DNA of 64,000 nt from assembly GCA_934658705.1 (NCBI GenBank), contig CAKUHP010000004.1, positions 5,199-69,198 on the forward strand, in the 5' to 3' direction. The notes beneath the pieces are model-generated. The model was not told the DNA's origin, did no database searches, and saw only the letters and a program-made list of their open reading frames with translations. Position numbers and translations under genes: made by a program. Shown here piece after piece: positions 1-9,286 of this stretch; positions within the stretch are counted from its first letter, which is position 1; every line of letters begins with the position of its first letter. This DNA is from an uncultured Collinsella sp. (lineage in GTDB: Bacteria; Actinomycetota; Coriobacteriia; Coriobacteriales; Coriobacteriaceae).

Positions 1-2363
1 GGCCAGGCAGCGGTGTAGGCGTTGCCCTCGCAGCCGAGCGCCTCATGCCACAGCTCGTCGGCCCAGAACGGGCAGATGGGGGCAAGGACGCTCACGATGT
101 CCTTGGCCACGCCGTAGCACAGTGCCTTATCACGGGCAGCGCTCTCAGTGGCGTTGAGGTAGGCGCTCGCGGCGTTGACGAGCTCCATGACGGCCGAGAT
201 CGCAGTGTTGAACTGACCGCGATCGTAGTCCTCGGTGCACTTGGCGATGGTGCGGTGACGCTCGCGATAGAGCTTGAGCGCGGCCTCGTCGAGCACGGAC
301 TTGTCGAAGGCCACGTTGGCGTCGCCGAACTGGACGAGCTGCCACACGATACGCCAAGCGCGCTTGATAAAGCGGTTGGCACCCTCGACGGCCTTGGGGT
401 CCCAGTCAAAGTCCTTCTCGGGCGGGGCGATAAATAGGATCGCCAGACGCATGGTGTCGGCGCCGTAGGGCTCGATGACCGAGCTCGGGGGCACGACGTT
501 ACCCTTGGACTTAGACATGGTGTCGCCGTTCTCGTCCTTGACCATGCCCTGGCACAGCAGGTTGGTGAAGGGCTCGTCCACACTCAGCAGGCCCAGGTCG
601 CGCAGCGCCTTGGTAAAGAAGCGGCTGTAAAGCAGGTGCAAAATGGCGTGCTCGATGCCGCCGATGTAGTTATCGACGGGCATCCAACGGTCGGCAGCCT
701 CGCGGGAGAAGGGCAGCTCGGTGTTGTGCGGATCGGTATAGCGCAGGTAATACCAGCTGGAGCAGGTGAAGGTGTCCATGGTATCGGTCTCGCGCTTGGC
801 CGGGCGACCGCAGACCGGGCAGGTGGTCTCGTAGAACTCCTTGCACTCGGCGAGGGTCTCGCCGGCACCCAGGTCCAGGTTCTCGGGCAGCGTCACCGGC
901 AGCTGGTCCTCGGGTACGGGGACGATGCCGCAGCGCTCGCAGTGGATGGCCGGGATGGGGTTGCCCCAATATCGCTGGCGGGAAATGAGCCAGTCGCGCA
1001 GACGGAACTCGACCTTACGACGACCGCAGCCCATGGCCTCGAGGTCAGCAACGATTGCAGCCTCTCCCTCGGAGTGCTTGCCGCCGCGCATACCGGTGTA
1101 CTTGCCGGACTGGACGAGCGTGCCCTCGGCAGCATGGGCGCAATCCCAGTCGACGGTCTCGGCATGGAAGGTATCGATGGTCTCGCCGCTGGCCTCGACG
1201 GCAGCGCGGTCGTCATCGTCCAAGATGATCGGCACGATCGGCAGATCATACTTGCGTGCGAACTCAAAGTCGCGCTGGTCGCCGCAGGGAACGGCCATGA
1301 CGGCGCCGGTGCCGTAGTCGGCAACAACGTAGTCGGCAACCCACACGGGGACCTTCTCGCCGTTGACCGGGTTCACCACGTAGCGGCCGGTAAAGGCACC
1401 GTGCTTCTCGAGGGTGCCCTGGGCACGCTCGACGGCAGAGATATGCTTGGAGTCCTCGACGATCTTGGTGACGGCCTCCTCGTACTCCGTGCCCTCGACG
1501 AGCTCGTGCAGACGCGCGTACTCGGGAGCCAGGACAAAGAAGGAGACACCGAAGAGCGTGTCGGCTCGCGTGGTGAAGACGGTGATCTTGCCCTCGTCGC
1601 CCTCGATGGGCTCGCCATCCTGGTCGCACAGGGTAAAGTCGACCTCGGCGCCCTCGGAACGACCGATCCAGTTGGCCTGCATCTGCTTGACGCGCTCGGG
1701 CCAGCCGGGGAGCTTCTCCAGGTCGTCGAGCAGCTCCTGGGAGTACTCGGTGATCTTGAAGTACCACTGCTCCAGGTCGCGCTTCTCGGGCTCGGTGCCG
1801 CAGCGCCAGCACTTGCCCTCGGTGACCTGCTCGTTGGCCAGAACGGTCTTGCAGTTAGGGCACCAGTTGACCGGGTTCTTCTTGCGGTAGACCAGGCCCT
1901 TTTCCCACAGCTTCTCAAAGATCCACTGACCCCAGCGGTAGTAGTCGGGGCTGCAGGTCTTGACCATGCGATCCAGATCGTAGGAGAAGCCCATGCGCCT
2001 CATCGTGGCGAGCGCCTGGTCCATGTTCTTGTACGTCCAAGCGGCAGCCTGCGTGTTGTGCTTGATGGCGGCGTTCTCGGCGGGCAGGCCAAAGGCGTCA
2101 AAGCCGATGGGATGCAGCACGTCGTAGCCGCGCATGCGGGCCTGACGGGCCATGGCATCGCCGATGGTGTAGTTGCGCGCGTGGCCCATGTGCAGGTCGC
2201 CCGACGGATACGGGAACATCTCGAGCACGTACTTCTTGGGCTTGCTGGCGTCGGTGTCGACGGCAAAGAGGTTGGAGTCCTCCCAGGCCTTCATCCACCG
2301 GGACTCAATGGCCTGCGCGTCGTAGGCAGGGATCTCGTCCTTATGATCTGTGCAATCGCACAT
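1..2363 (-). CDS. leuS: Leucyl-tRNA synthetase, 3' part outside the window
   Basis: Charges tRNA-Leu with leucine in the cytoplasm. The frame is open from ATG at 2363 to the window edge, about 787 codons, so the C-terminal part (rest of the anticodon-binding and tail region) is missing only because the window ends. The class I HIGH motif appears as HMGH in '[13 protein letters not shown]' near residue 50, and the KMSKS loop as TMSKS in 'DTMSKSKGN'. Between them are the zinc-binding Cys pairs (CPNC, CWRC) and the editing domain. A strong Shine-Dalgarno (aaaggag) lies 6-7 bases before the ATG. The leader contains a long inverted repeat, listed separately. No T-box consensus is seen. Confidence 0.97.
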   Translation of the reverse strand, partial: MCDCTDHKDEIPAYDAQAIESRWMKAWEDSNLFAVDTDASKPKKYVLEMFPYPSGDLHMGHARNYTIGDAMARQARMRGYDVLHPIGFDAFGLPAENAAIKHNTQAAAWTYKNMDQALATMRRMGFSYDLDRMVKTCSPDYYRWGQWIFEKLWEKGLVYRKKNPVNWCPNCKTVLANEQVTEGKCWRCGTEPEKRDLEQWYFKITEYSQELLDDLEKLPGWPERVKQMQANWIGRSEGAEVDFTLCDQDGEPIEGDEGKITVFTTRADTLFGVSFFVLAPEYARLHELVEGTEYEEAVTKIVEDSKHISAVERAQGTLEKHGAFTGRYVVNPVNGEKVPVWVADYVVADYGTGAVMAVPCGDQRDFEFARKYDLPIVPIILDDDDRAAVEASGETIDTFHAETVDWDCAHAAEGTLVQSGKYTGMRGGKHSEGEAAIVADLEAMGCGRRKVEFRLRDWLISRQRYWGNPIPAIHCERCGIVPVPEDQLPVTLPENLDLGAGETLAECKEFYETTCPVCGRPAKRETDTMDTFTCSSWYYLRYTDPHNTELPFSREAADRWMPVDNYIGGIEHAILHLLYSRFFTKALRDLGLLSVDEPFTNLLCQGMVKDENGDTMSKSKGNVVPPSSVIEPYGADTMRLAILFIAPPEKDFDWDPKAVEGANRFIKRAWRIVWQLVQFGDANVAFDKSVLDEAALKLYRERHRTIAKCTEDYDRGQFNTAISAVMELVNAASAYLNATESAARDKALCYGVAKDIVSVLAPICPFWADELWHEALGCEGNAYTAAW

Positions 2364-2387
2364 ATCAGCTCCTTTAATCTTTAATGG

Positions 2388-2504
2388 GGTCGGTCGGCTT
2401 AGCTTTATTCGCTACTGCGGACAGTCCTGCGCAAGACGAAGAGCACATCAAGTGCTCTTCTTTGCGTGCGGAACTTGTAGCGAACAAAGCTAAGCCGCCC
2501 GACC
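2388..2504. repeat. 117-base long inverted repeat in the leuS leader
   Basis: Two 28-base arms (2388-2415 and 2477-2504) are nearly perfect reverse complements, sharing the core 'GGCTTAGCTTT'. Between them sits a second hairpin with 9-base arms, GAAGAGCAC (2438-2446) and GTGCTCTTC (2452-2460). The whole segment can fold into one long branched stem just upstream of the leuS ribosome binding site. It could be a leader regulatory RNA, a palindromic mobile repeat or both. It lacks the T-box AGGGTGG motif. Confidence 0.7.
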
Positions 2505-2540
2505 CTAAGGTTGACTCGACTGATGATAGCAAATACAACA

Positions 2541-2573
2541 AGCGAGATGCCTGCAACTTGCAGGCATCTCGCT
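2541..2573 (-). terminator. Hairpin terminator after guaB
   Basis: A perfect 16-base inverted repeat (AGCGAGATGCCTGCAA at 2541-2556 and its complement at 2558-2573) lies about 160 bases downstream of guaB. It is followed on the minus strand by a T-rich stretch (TGTTGTATTT). It separates guaB from the leuS leader and may work in both directions. Confidence 0.6.
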
Positions 2574-2663
2574 TTATCTTAATAACGTGGTTGATACTTA
2601 ACCACTATTTGTTACCCATCCTAGCGTGGACGGGTTTTCCATGTGCCGCAGATTGCCGTGAAA

Positions 2664-2724
2664 GAGGAGCGCCGCGTACTTAGGTACGCAAGCGACGGTT
2701 TGAACGACAAGGTGCGGTGCTTGG
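2664..2724. other. Compact structured segment in the guaB 3' region
   Basis: An outer pairing (AGCGCCGC at 2668-2675 with GCGGTGCT at 2714-2721) encloses a tight hairpin, GCGTAC-TTAG-GTACGC at 2674-2689. This lies directly after the guaB stop codon. It may be part of the 3' untranslated region or a small structured RNA. I do not recognise a known RNA family. Confidence 0.4.
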
Positions 2725-2733
2725 GAAAGCCGC

Positions 2734-4245
2734 TTAGCGGTAGGAGACGCTCTGCTGCGAGTCCTTGACTACTACATCGTGGGCGCCGCCTTCGACGATG
2801 GAGGTCGAGCTGACCAAGGTCAGGCGTGCCTTTTCCTGGAGTTCGGGGATCGAGAGGGCGCCGCAGTTGCACATCGTGGACTTGACCTTGTAGAGCGTGC
2901 CGCCCACGCCGTCCTTGAGGGAGCCGGCGTAGGGAACGTAGGAGTCGACGCCCTCGACGAAGCTGAGCTTCGCGGCGCCGCCCAGGTCGTAGCGCTGCCA
3001 GTTGCGGGCACGCGCAGAACCCTCGCCCCAGTACTCCTTCATGTACTGGCCGTTGACGTTGACGCGCTCGGTCGGGCTCTCGTCGAAGCGGGCGAAGTAG
3101 CGGCCCAGCATCATAAAGTCAGCACCCATGGCAAGGGCAAGCGTCATGTGGTAGTCGTAGACGATGCCGCCGTCGGAGCACACGGGCACGTAGATGCCGG
3201 TCTCCTCGTAGTACTCGTCACGAGCACGGCAGACGTCGATCAGCGCGGTGGCCTGGCCACGGCCGATGCCCTTGGTCTCGCGGGTGATGCAGATGGAACC
3301 GCCGCCGATACCGACCTTGATGAAGTCGGCACCGCAGTCGGCCAGGAAGCGGAAGCCCTCGGCGTCGACGACGTTACCGGCACCGACCTTGACGTCCTCG
3401 CCGTAGTTGGCGCGGATCCACTCGATGGTGCGCTTCTGCCACTCGCTGAAGCCCTCGGAAGAGTCGATGCACAGGACGTCGGCACCGGCCTCGATGAGCA
3501 GCGGCACGCGCTCGGCATAGTCACGGGTGTTGATACCGGCGCCGACCATGTAGCGCTTGTCGCCATCGAGCAGCTCGTTGGGGTTGGTCTTGTGGCTGTC
3601 GTAGTCCTTGCGGAAGACGATGCCCATGAGGTGATCGTTGTCGTCGACGATGGGCAGGGCGTTAAGCTTGTTGTCCCAGATGACGTCGTTGGCAACCTTG
3701 AGGCTGATGTTCTTGTCGCCCACGATGAGCTGCTCACGCGGGGTCATGAACTCGGAGACCTTCTTCTGGTGGTCATCGCGGCTGGGGCGGTAGTCACGGC
3801 TGGTGACGATACCCAGGAGCTTGCCCTTGGGGGTGCCGTCGTCGGTGACCGGCATGGTGGAGTGACCGGTCTTCTCCTTGAGCTCGATGACCTGCTCCAT
3901 GGTCATGTCGGGGGTCAGCGTGGAATCGGACTGGACGAAGCCGGCCTTGTGATCCTTGACGGCCTTGACCATGGCGGCCTCGGACTCGGGGGTCTGGGAA
4001 CCGTAGATGAAGGACAGGCCGCCCTCGGTAGCGAGCGCGACACCCATGTCGACGCCCGAGACGGACTGCATGATGGCGGAAACCATGGGGATGTTCAGGG
4101 TGATTGCCGGCTTCTCACCGCGCTTGAAGCGGGTTAGCGGCGTCTTAAGAGAGACGTTGTTGGGGATGCACTGCGAGGACGAATAACCAGGGACCAGCAG
4201 ATACTCCGAAAACGTGTGGGACTCACCGGGAAAGAACGTAGCCAT
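2734..4245 (-). CDS. guaB: IMP dehydrogenase
   Basis: Oxidises IMP to XMP with NAD+, the first committed step to GMP. The 503-residue protein has the normal family length. The TIM barrel is split by two CBS domains at about residues 105-215. The catalytic loop reads [10 protein letters not shown] with Cys319 as the active-site residue, followed by the flap 'TKGIGRGQA'. The phosphate-binding segments '[11 protein letters not shown]' and '[12 protein letters not shown]' are present. The start ATG at 4245 follows a good ribosome binding site (aggagaaac). It is transcribed alone, divergently from the small HTH gene. Confidence 0.96.
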   Translation of the reverse strand: MATFFPGESHTFSEYLLVPGYSSSQCIPNNVSLKTPLTRFKRGEKPAITLNIPMVSAIMQSVSGVDMGVALATEGGLSFIYGSQTPESEAAMVKAVKDHKAGFVQSDSTLTPDMTMEQVIELKEKTGHSTMPVTDDGTPKGKLLGIVTSRDYRPSRDDHQKKVSEFMTPREQLIVGDKNISLKVANDVIWDNKLNALPIVDDNDHLMGIVFRKDYDSHKTNPNELLDGDKRYMVGAGINTRDYAERVPLLIEAGADVLCIDSSEGFSEWQKRTIEWIRANYGEDVKVGAGNVVDAEGFRFLADCGADFIKVGIGGGSICITRETKGIGRGQATALIDVCRARDEYYEETGIYVPVCSDGGIVYDYHMTLALAMGADFMMLGRYFARFDESPTERVNVNGQYMKEYWGEGSARARNWQRYDLGGAAKLSFVEGVDSYVPYAGSLKDGVGGTLYKVKSTMCNCGALSIPELQEKARLTLVSSTSIVEGGAHDVVVKDSQQSVSYR

Positions 4246-4438
4246 GTTTCTCCTTTTTCCATGCGACCGGTCGGCTGCAGGCCTCGTAGGACCCAGCCCA
4301 ACCTTGGGCGCCCAATACTGGGGAAGTATCTTAGCGCACTTTGACTGCTACAATGCATGATTTAAGAAGAGCACACGAGGGTTTGACGCAGGCTTTGCGT
4401 TTGCCCAGCAAACACTTTAGCGGGGAGACGTGGAGCGC

Positions 4439-4786
4439 ATGGAGTACAAGACGACGGCAAAATTGGTCATTCAAGCGTGCGACAAAGACCTGCCGGGCGT
4501 CTTCGGCCACGGTTGCGTCTTGCTGCTGCAGGGCATCGCCCGCGAGCACTCGCTCAACCGCGCCGCCAAGAGCATGGGCATGGCGTATTCCAAAGCGTGG
4601 CGCATTGTGAATGAGGCCGAGGGGCAGCTGGGCTGCAAGCTCATCGAGCGCGACGGCGCCCGCGGATCCACGCTCACCCCCGCCGGCGAGCGAGCCATAG
4701 CGGTCTACGAGGAGCTGCAGACCGACATCAACGACGTCATCGCCACCAAAGCCGACGCCCTCATCGCCAGCATCAACGCAAAGTAG
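4439..4786 (+). CDS. Small ModE/LysR-type winged-helix DNA-binding protein
   Basis: A 115-residue stand-alone helix-turn-helix protein. The core 'HSLNRAAKSMGMAYSKAWRIV' matches the recognition region of the ModE N-terminal domain family (COG2005). It is followed by a wing with 'LIERDGARGSTLTPAGERAI', typical of ModE/LysR winged helices. No C-terminal molybdate-binding (TOBE) or LysR effector domain follows, so it either acts without such a ligand domain or pairs with another partner. The ATG at 4439 is preferred over GTG at 4430 because of spacing from ggggag at 4422-4427. No molybdate transport or cofactor gene lies nearby, so the target is unknown. Confidence 0.8.
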   Translation: MEYKTTAKLVIQACDKDLPGVFGHGCVLLLQGIAREHSLNRAAKSMGMAYSKAWRIVNEAEGQLGCKLIERDGARGSTLTPAGERAIAVYEELQTDINDVIATKADALIASINAK

Positions 4787-4846
4787 TCTATTTGGTCTGA
4801 TTATTGATCCGCCGCACGAACGAATTAAGACGCGCGCCATAAAATG

Positions 4847-4984
4847 GGCCTATCTACTACGTTTAGTTGAACACCCTCGACCACCCCAGATTTCTTGAAA
4901 ACAAAACCGCTGGTAGACAGCTTGCCAGTTTTCAAAAAAGGCAGGTATGGTCGACCCCTAAGGGTTAAACGTAGTAGATAGGCC
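4847..4984. repeat. 138-base palindromic element
   Basis: Perfect 19-base inverted arms (4847-4865 and 4966-4984, beginning GGCCTATCTACTACG) bound an intergenic element that is itself nested. Inside are partly complementary GTCGACC-type segments and inner arms TTGAAAAC / GTTTTCAA. The whole unit can fold as one long interrupted hairpin with no coding potential. It resembles a MITE-like or REP-like palindromic repeat. Confidence 0.7.
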
Positions 4985-5075
4985 GTTTTCGTGGCGCAGT
5001 CCCCCACGGCCCAGTCCCAAAGTAGCTAAAAAAGCCCGTCCCAAAAAGACTACCCCGAGACAAGCCCCAAAATAG

Positions 5076-6077
5076 CTAGTTACGGAGGGCGTTGTCTAGG
5101 GCGTCGGCTACGATTAGGGGGTCGTCGGTGCCGGCGAAGAGGCGGATGGTGGTTGCTTGCTTGCCGCGTGGGGCTGAGAGGCGCGTTGTTGGGCCGCCGG
5201 CGGGTGATGTGCGAAATGTATCCGGAAGCATACTGAAGAATTTGCCCGCGGTACGTCCCGTCAGGTCAAACTCCACTGCCGGACCAAAGCCGTGCTCGAG
5301 GATTCCCGTCGCGGCGGCGTGATCGGGATGCGAGGTCAGCCCGGGATAGCGCACGTTGCACACTATCTCATTCGCAGCCAAATATTCAGCCAGCGCACGG
5401 GCGCGATCGAAGTGCGCTTGCATGCGGTCGCCGAGCGAGGACAACCCGCGCTCTAGCACCCCGGCCTCATCGGCGAACAGGTCGAGCGCGGCCAATCCGC
5501 ACCCCTCGAGCAGCGCATGCGCGCACTCGGCCGCAGAATCCACGCGATGGCGCTTGAGCTGCGAGCGCGCGACCGACGCCGCCACAAGCTTGCGCGGCGC
5601 CTCGCCGGCGCACACGCGATCGAGTGCCTCAAGCGACAGCATGGCACCTAGACGTAAAGAATCACAGCCAAAGAAGGAAGCCACGGTGTTATCCACCACG
5701 AGCAGCGCATGAGCTTCGCGAGCCGCACGCCCCAGCGCGCGCAGATCGGGCACGCGAAGGCCAAAGCCACCGATGGAGTTGACGAACCACCATAAATGCG
5801 GGCCCTCGGCATTAAACGAAGCGTCATAGCCCTCGGACGCGGCGGCAAACGCCGCAACCGACGGCTCCTCCACCAGGCGCACGTCGCAGCAATCAAAGCC
5901 ACAAGCAAACACATCGGCAAAGTCATCGGCAAACACAACCAAGCGATCGCCGGGGCGCACAATCTCCAGCTGAGACAGCGCCGCCGGCACATGCGGCGCC
6001 GCAAGCAACCGCGCCTCACGCACGCCGGCCCTCAAAGTCCAGTCCTTTTCTAGCTGTTGGACATCCACGTTAGCCAT
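5076..6077 (-). CDS. Cys/Met-metabolism PLP-enzyme fold protein without the catalytic lysine
   Basis: About 333 residues, shorter than the 380-400 typical of cystathionine gamma-synthase relatives. The central 'LLVVDNTVASFFGCDSLRLGA' matches the family segment VDNT...P...GAD (Asp-Asn near residue 128). The C-terminus 'TTIRLFAGTDDPLIVADAL' matches the family IRLSVGLED segment, and 'FRTSPAGGPTTRLSAP' the SLGGxxSL segment. Where the family has HSxTKY with the PLP lysine, this protein reads 'LVAASVARSQLKRH', with no lysine in register. It is therefore probably not a normal PLP enzyme. It is last in the pel operon and overlaps the DUF4956 stop codon (ATG at 6077, alternative GTG at 6086), so it is translationally coupled. 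Its role is unknown; a regulatory or structural role is an inference. Confidence 0.7.
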   Translation of the reverse strand: MANVDVQQLEKDWTLRAGVREARLLAAPHVPAALSQLEIVRPGDRLVVFADDFADVFACGFDCCDVRLVEEPSVAAFAAASEGYDASFNAEGPHLWWFVNSIGGFGLRVPDLRALGRAAREAHALLVVDNTVASFFGCDSLRLGAMLSLEALDRVCAGEAPRKLVAASVARSQLKRHRVDSAAECAHALLEGCGLAALDLFADEAGVLERGLSSLGDRMQAHFDRARALAEYLAANEIVCNVRYPGLTSHPDHAAATGILEHGFGPAVEFDLTGRTAGKFFSMLPDTFRTSPAGGPTTRLSAPRGKQATTIRLFAGTDDPLIVADALDNALRN

Positions 6078-6735
6078 GGTACTCACCGTTGTATTGAATC
6101 AACGTCAGGTCCTCAACGCCGTCGAGCGCGCGAATGGCGTCCGCATAGGGCATATCCACGCCGTCCGAGAACACCTCCACGGCCATCTCAACTTTGTCGC
6201 CGCGCATGGTCTTGGACTTCACCGTAAACTTGGTGCGGCCAAACGCGCGCACGATATCGTCGCCGGTGGTCTGGCCCGTATAGTGGATGACCATCATGTA
6301 CACGCGGGCCTTGTCCTGGTGCGTAGCGAAGCCGGCGATCATCACCACGATGACTACAGCCGTCAGCCCCACGAGCGCGTACATGCCGGCACCTGCCGTA
6401 ATGCCCGTGGTAATGGCCCAGAACAGATACAGCAGGTCGAGCGGGTCCTTTACCGCTGTACGATAACGCACGATGGACAGGGCACCGACCATACCGAGCG
6501 AGATGACCACGTTGGTCGAGATCGCGAGCGTAACCATACAGGTGAGCACGCACATACCCACAAGCGTCACGGCAAAGCTGCGCGAGTACACCACGCCGGT
6601 AAAGAAACGCTTGTACACGTAATAGATCAGGATGCCCATGGCGAGCGCCACGAGCAGCGACAGACCGATCTTGGCAGGGTCGACCTGGCCAAACGCCTCC
6701 AAGACGGAGTTCTTAAAGAAGTCCCTGGTGCTCAT
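6070..6735 (-). CDS. DUF4956 membrane protein
   Basis: A 221-residue protein with about four predicted membrane spans in its N-terminal 150 residues, then a soluble C-terminal domain of about 75 residues. The segment 'GALSIVRYRTAVKDPLDLLY' is the hallmark of the DUF4956 family. Genes of this family are often found next to VTC-domain and CotH genes, as here. It starts three bases after the VTC gene stop and overlaps the next gene. The biochemical function of the family is not established. Being encoded with pel genes suggests a membrane partner in cell-envelope polymer synthesis or modification. Confidence 0.9.
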   Translation of the reverse strand: MSTRDFFKNSVLEAFGQVDPAKIGLSLLVALAMGILIYYVYKRFFTGVVYSRSFAVTLVGMCVLTCMVTLAISTNVVISLGMVGALSIVRYRTAVKDPLDLLYLFWAITTGITAGAGMYALVGLTAVVIVVMIAGFATHQDKARVYMMVIHYTGQTTGDDIVRAFGRTKFTVKSKTMRGDKVEMAVEVFSDGVDMPYADAIRALDGVEDLTLIQYNGEYHG

Positions 6736-6738
6736 GGT

Positions 6739-7530
6739 CTACATATCCCCTCGGTTCTCAAAATCCGATTCCCAATAGCTAAAACCGCGAAGGTAGGCGG
6801 TCTTTTCGTAACACAGGCAGTACTTAGAGACCGCAGTGAGTTCGGCTGCACCCGGCGGCACCATATCGCGCACGAGCTGCGGGCAGAACTCGGTAAACTT
6901 GACCTCCATTACCAGCTTGCCCGGTTCCAAGACCGGCAGGGCGGGCAGCGTCGCGTCAAAGATATCGAAGCTCCCCACCGCGGCGCGCACGTTCATGTCA
7001 AACGTAATGCGCACGGTGCCCTCGTCCATCACCCACGGCTCGCGCTCGTAATCCACAATGGTGCGCGGGCGCATCATATTGCAGATGCACTCGATGTAAA
7101 ACTCGCGGCACAGCTGGTGTGGACTGCGCAGCAAAAAGTCGTAGTCGCCAGCCAGGATCTGCTCAAACTCGCCACGCGTGAGCGGCGCGTCCTCCTTATA
7201 GATCCAGCTGCCGTACTTCTTTTTGCGCTCGAGCTTAATCACCTTGTCACCGCCGTTATAGATGCGCACACGATACTTTTTGCGCATCAGGATGCCGGCG
7301 TCTTTTTCCTCGTAAGCCGAGTTGCAGTAGTCATCGAAATACAGGCTGCGAATGGTGTAGCCGCCCGCCTGCGCATGCTTGTCCAGCTTAAACACCGGGG
7401 CCATGCGACAGGCAAGCGCGGCATGCTCGCCCTCGTTGATAAGGTACTTGAGCTCGTGGCGATAGCGCTCCTGCGTAGTGCGCGCAGGCAGGGCCGCCAG
7501 GCGCTCAAGCAGCGCGCTAGCCCTCCTCAT
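6739..7530 (-). CDS. VTC domain protein (polyphosphate polymerase-like)
   Basis: A 263-residue soluble protein made almost wholly of a VTC domain, the tunnel-fold catalytic domain of the yeast polyphosphate polymerase Vtc4. Characteristic basic and acidic tunnel residues are visible: 'RHELKYLI' near the N-terminus, 'KKYRVRIYN' (RxR), 'KVIKLERKKK', 'VDYERE' and 'LVMEVKF' (ExK). The family's enzymes make polyphosphate from nucleoside triphosphate, but activity here is inferred. The start overlaps the cotH-like gene by 14 bases and a gap of three bases separates it from DUF4956, so the trio is a coupled block. Confidence 0.88.
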   Translation of the reverse strand: MRRASALLERLAALPARTTQERYRHELKYLINEGEHAALACRMAPVFKLDKHAQAGGYTIRSLYFDDYCNSAYEEKDAGILMRKKYRVRIYNGGDKVIKLERKKKYGSWIYKEDAPLTRGEFEQILAGDYDFLLRSPHQLCREFYIECICNMMRPRTIVDYEREPWVMDEGTVRITFDMNVRAAVGSFDIFDATLPALPVLEPGKLVMEVKFTEFCPQLVRDMVPPGAAELTAVSKYCLCYEKTAYLRGFSYWESDFENRGDM

Positions 7531-9286
7531 ACGTGTCCTCCACGACCTTGCCGCCGTCTTGCACGTAGAAACACTTCATGCCGTACCGCTTGCCATCGTC
7601 GGTCACGTAGTAATCAAACGCATCTTGCATAAAACCATCGGAGTTGGTGGCGCGCACGCGTACAAAGTACTGGCCGGCATCGGGCGCATCACAGGTCACC
7701 TCGGGCAGCAGCACGTCCTCAGCCTTAAAGACCACGTCGGCTATGGCGTAGTCGCGCGCCAGCTCCACGGTGTAGCGAATGTCGCGCGCCTCAAAGTCGT
7801 ACGCGGCGTCCCAGTTAACGCGCAGCTTACCGTTGTCGATCTGCGGCACGCCTATGTAGAACGGCATGGGCTTCTTATAGCTCTCGCGATAGCTCTTGTA
7901 GTTCTCTTCGATCTCGGAGGGGATCGCCGCGGCGATCTGCTCGTACTCATCCTTGGTCACAGGCAGATGGTCGATATCGGGAGACGCAAATACCAACGAC
8001 TCGGTCACTTCGCGGTAATGCTTGATCATCTTGGTCAAGCGCTCCTCGGTCAGGTACGAGCGCACGTCCTTGACGGCGTCGTCGAGCTCGCTGCGGAACG
8101 ACTTACTCTTTAGAGCGCGCCTGAACAGAACATTGACCCAGTAGTTGCTAACGCCGCGCTCCCAGCTCGAATAATCCGTATGATCGTGGAGCTCGAGCTC
8201 ACGCTTGCGAAGCATACCGTCGTTATCCCAATCCAAGAAGTACCAGACCTTGGAATTGAGTGGGCTATACAAGTAGAAGTTGCGGTTCTGCGTGTCGCAG
8301 TTGCCCGTCAGGAGCTGAAACGCCAGCCAATAGACCAGGTTCTCGGTATCGAAATACTCGGCAAGCACATCGTCGATTTTTTGCGAATCATCGTTGAGTG
8401 CATCGAGCATCTCAATGAGCTTCGAGTGGTCGGAATCACCCTTCGTTTCCAGCAAATAATCAAAATCTGCCTGGTTGAACGTCGGATCATCGGCCATTTT
8501 GATAATGTCCTTGTAGCGCTCAAACTCAAAGTTATTCACCTTATACAGGTGCCCGCTCTTATCGAGCCCATGTGCCTTAAGCGCCGTCTTGTTAAGCTGC
8601 TCCACCTGCGTAAACAGGCCGTAGTCCTCAAAGGTGTCGTTAGATTTTTCGGTCTGGTCGCACACCCACAGGTGCACAAACTGCGTGCGTAGGCCCATCA
8701 TCTGCGGGATACCGCGGATAAGGTCATAGGCCATCTTATTGCGAAAGCGCAGGCCCTCACTCATATGCTTGTTGAGCGCGATGGAACGCTGCTGTCGCCA
8801 GGTACCTTTTCCGCGCTTAAGCTCAACCTTATAGTTCTTCTGAACGCCCTTACTCGAGGACTGACCACGCACCTGCACGGTGGCGTTGGGCGCTTCCTCG
8901 CCGTAACCGACCTCCCCCGCCACGGGACCTTTATCGTCGCCCGGCTGCAGTAGACCCAAAACCTGATAGCGCTCGACATCCATAGCCTGATAGTCATACA
9001 CCGAGTAGGTGTTGATCTCGGCCCACGAATGATCCGTGTTCTCGGAGCTGTTGCCGCGAGAGACCGTCAGATACATGCACACGATGCCCGAATCGTCGTA
9101 GACCTCGTACAGGTCGTCCTTATCGCGCAGGTGCTTGGTATCGCTGGATGCATCGGCCTTTTTAATCTTGCCCTGCTTCTTGGCCTTTTTGGTCGAGGAA
9201 TCGTCCTGCGACGAGCAGCCCGAAAGCAGCAGCGTGCCGGCAGCCGCCTCGATCAGGCGGCGACGCGATATCATCCTATCGGTCAT
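7517..9286 (-). CDS. CotH-family atypical kinase lipoprotein
   Basis: A 589-residue protein with an N-terminal export signal that has both a twin-arginine look (SRRRLIEAA) and a lipobox (LLLSGC, Cys near residue 24), so it is probably lipid-anchored outside the membrane. The CotH kinase-like core is seen in 'GNCDTQNRNFYLYSP' and 'WYFLDWDNDGMLR', the latter carrying the metal-binding Asp cluster. The last 130 residues look like a fibronectin type III-like beta domain ending in 'DAGQYFVRVRATNSDGF'. CotH proteins of spore formers phosphorylate coat proteins. Here the substrate is unknown and may be part of the Pel or cell-wall machinery. An aggAGGtcctgATG ribosome site supports the start, which overlaps pelG by 11 bases. 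Confidence 0.88.
   Translation of the reverse strand: MTDRMISRRRLIEAAAGTLLLSGCSSQDDSSTKKAKKQGKIKKADASSDTKHLRDKDDLYEVYDDSGIVCMYLTVSRGNSSENTDHSWAEINTYSVYDYQAMDVERYQVLGLLQPGDDKGPVAGEVGYGEEAPNATVQVRGQSSSKGVQKNYKVELKRGKGTWRQQRSIALNKHMSEGLRFRNKMAYDLIRGIPQMMGLRTQFVHLWVCDQTEKSNDTFEDYGLFTQVEQLNKTALKAHGLDKSGHLYKVNNFEFERYKDIIKMADDPTFNQADFDYLLETKGDSDHSKLIEMLDALNDDSQKIDDVLAEYFDTENLVYWLAFQLLTGNCDTQNRNFYLYSPLNSKVWYFLDWDNDGMLRKRELELHDHTDYSSWERGVSNYWVNVLFRRALKSKSFRSELDDAVKDVRSYLTEERLTKMIKHYREVTESLVFASPDIDHLPVTKDEYEQIAAAIPSEIEENYKSYRESYKKPMPFYIGVPQIDNGKLRVNWDAAYDFEARDIRYTVELARDYAIADVVFKAEDVLLPEVTCDAPDAGQYFVRVRATNSDGFMQDAFDYYVTDDGKRYGMKCFYVQDGGKVVEDTYEEG

Noticed and set aside
636..2384. 582-codon plus-strand frame
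   Set aside because: It is the complement of leuS, with no ribosome site and no recognisable protein. High G+C makes long shadow frames common here.
2364..2540. T-box riboswitch before leuS
   Set aside because: The AGGGTGG consensus and specifier-loop layout are missing. Only a long inverted repeat is present.
2779..4137. 452-codon plus-strand frame
   Set aside because: Complement of guaB. Composition rich in Val, Asp, Gly and Ala, with no family features.
6076..7632. 518-codon plus-strand frame
   Set aside because: Complement of the DUF4956 and VTC genes, which have clear family motifs.
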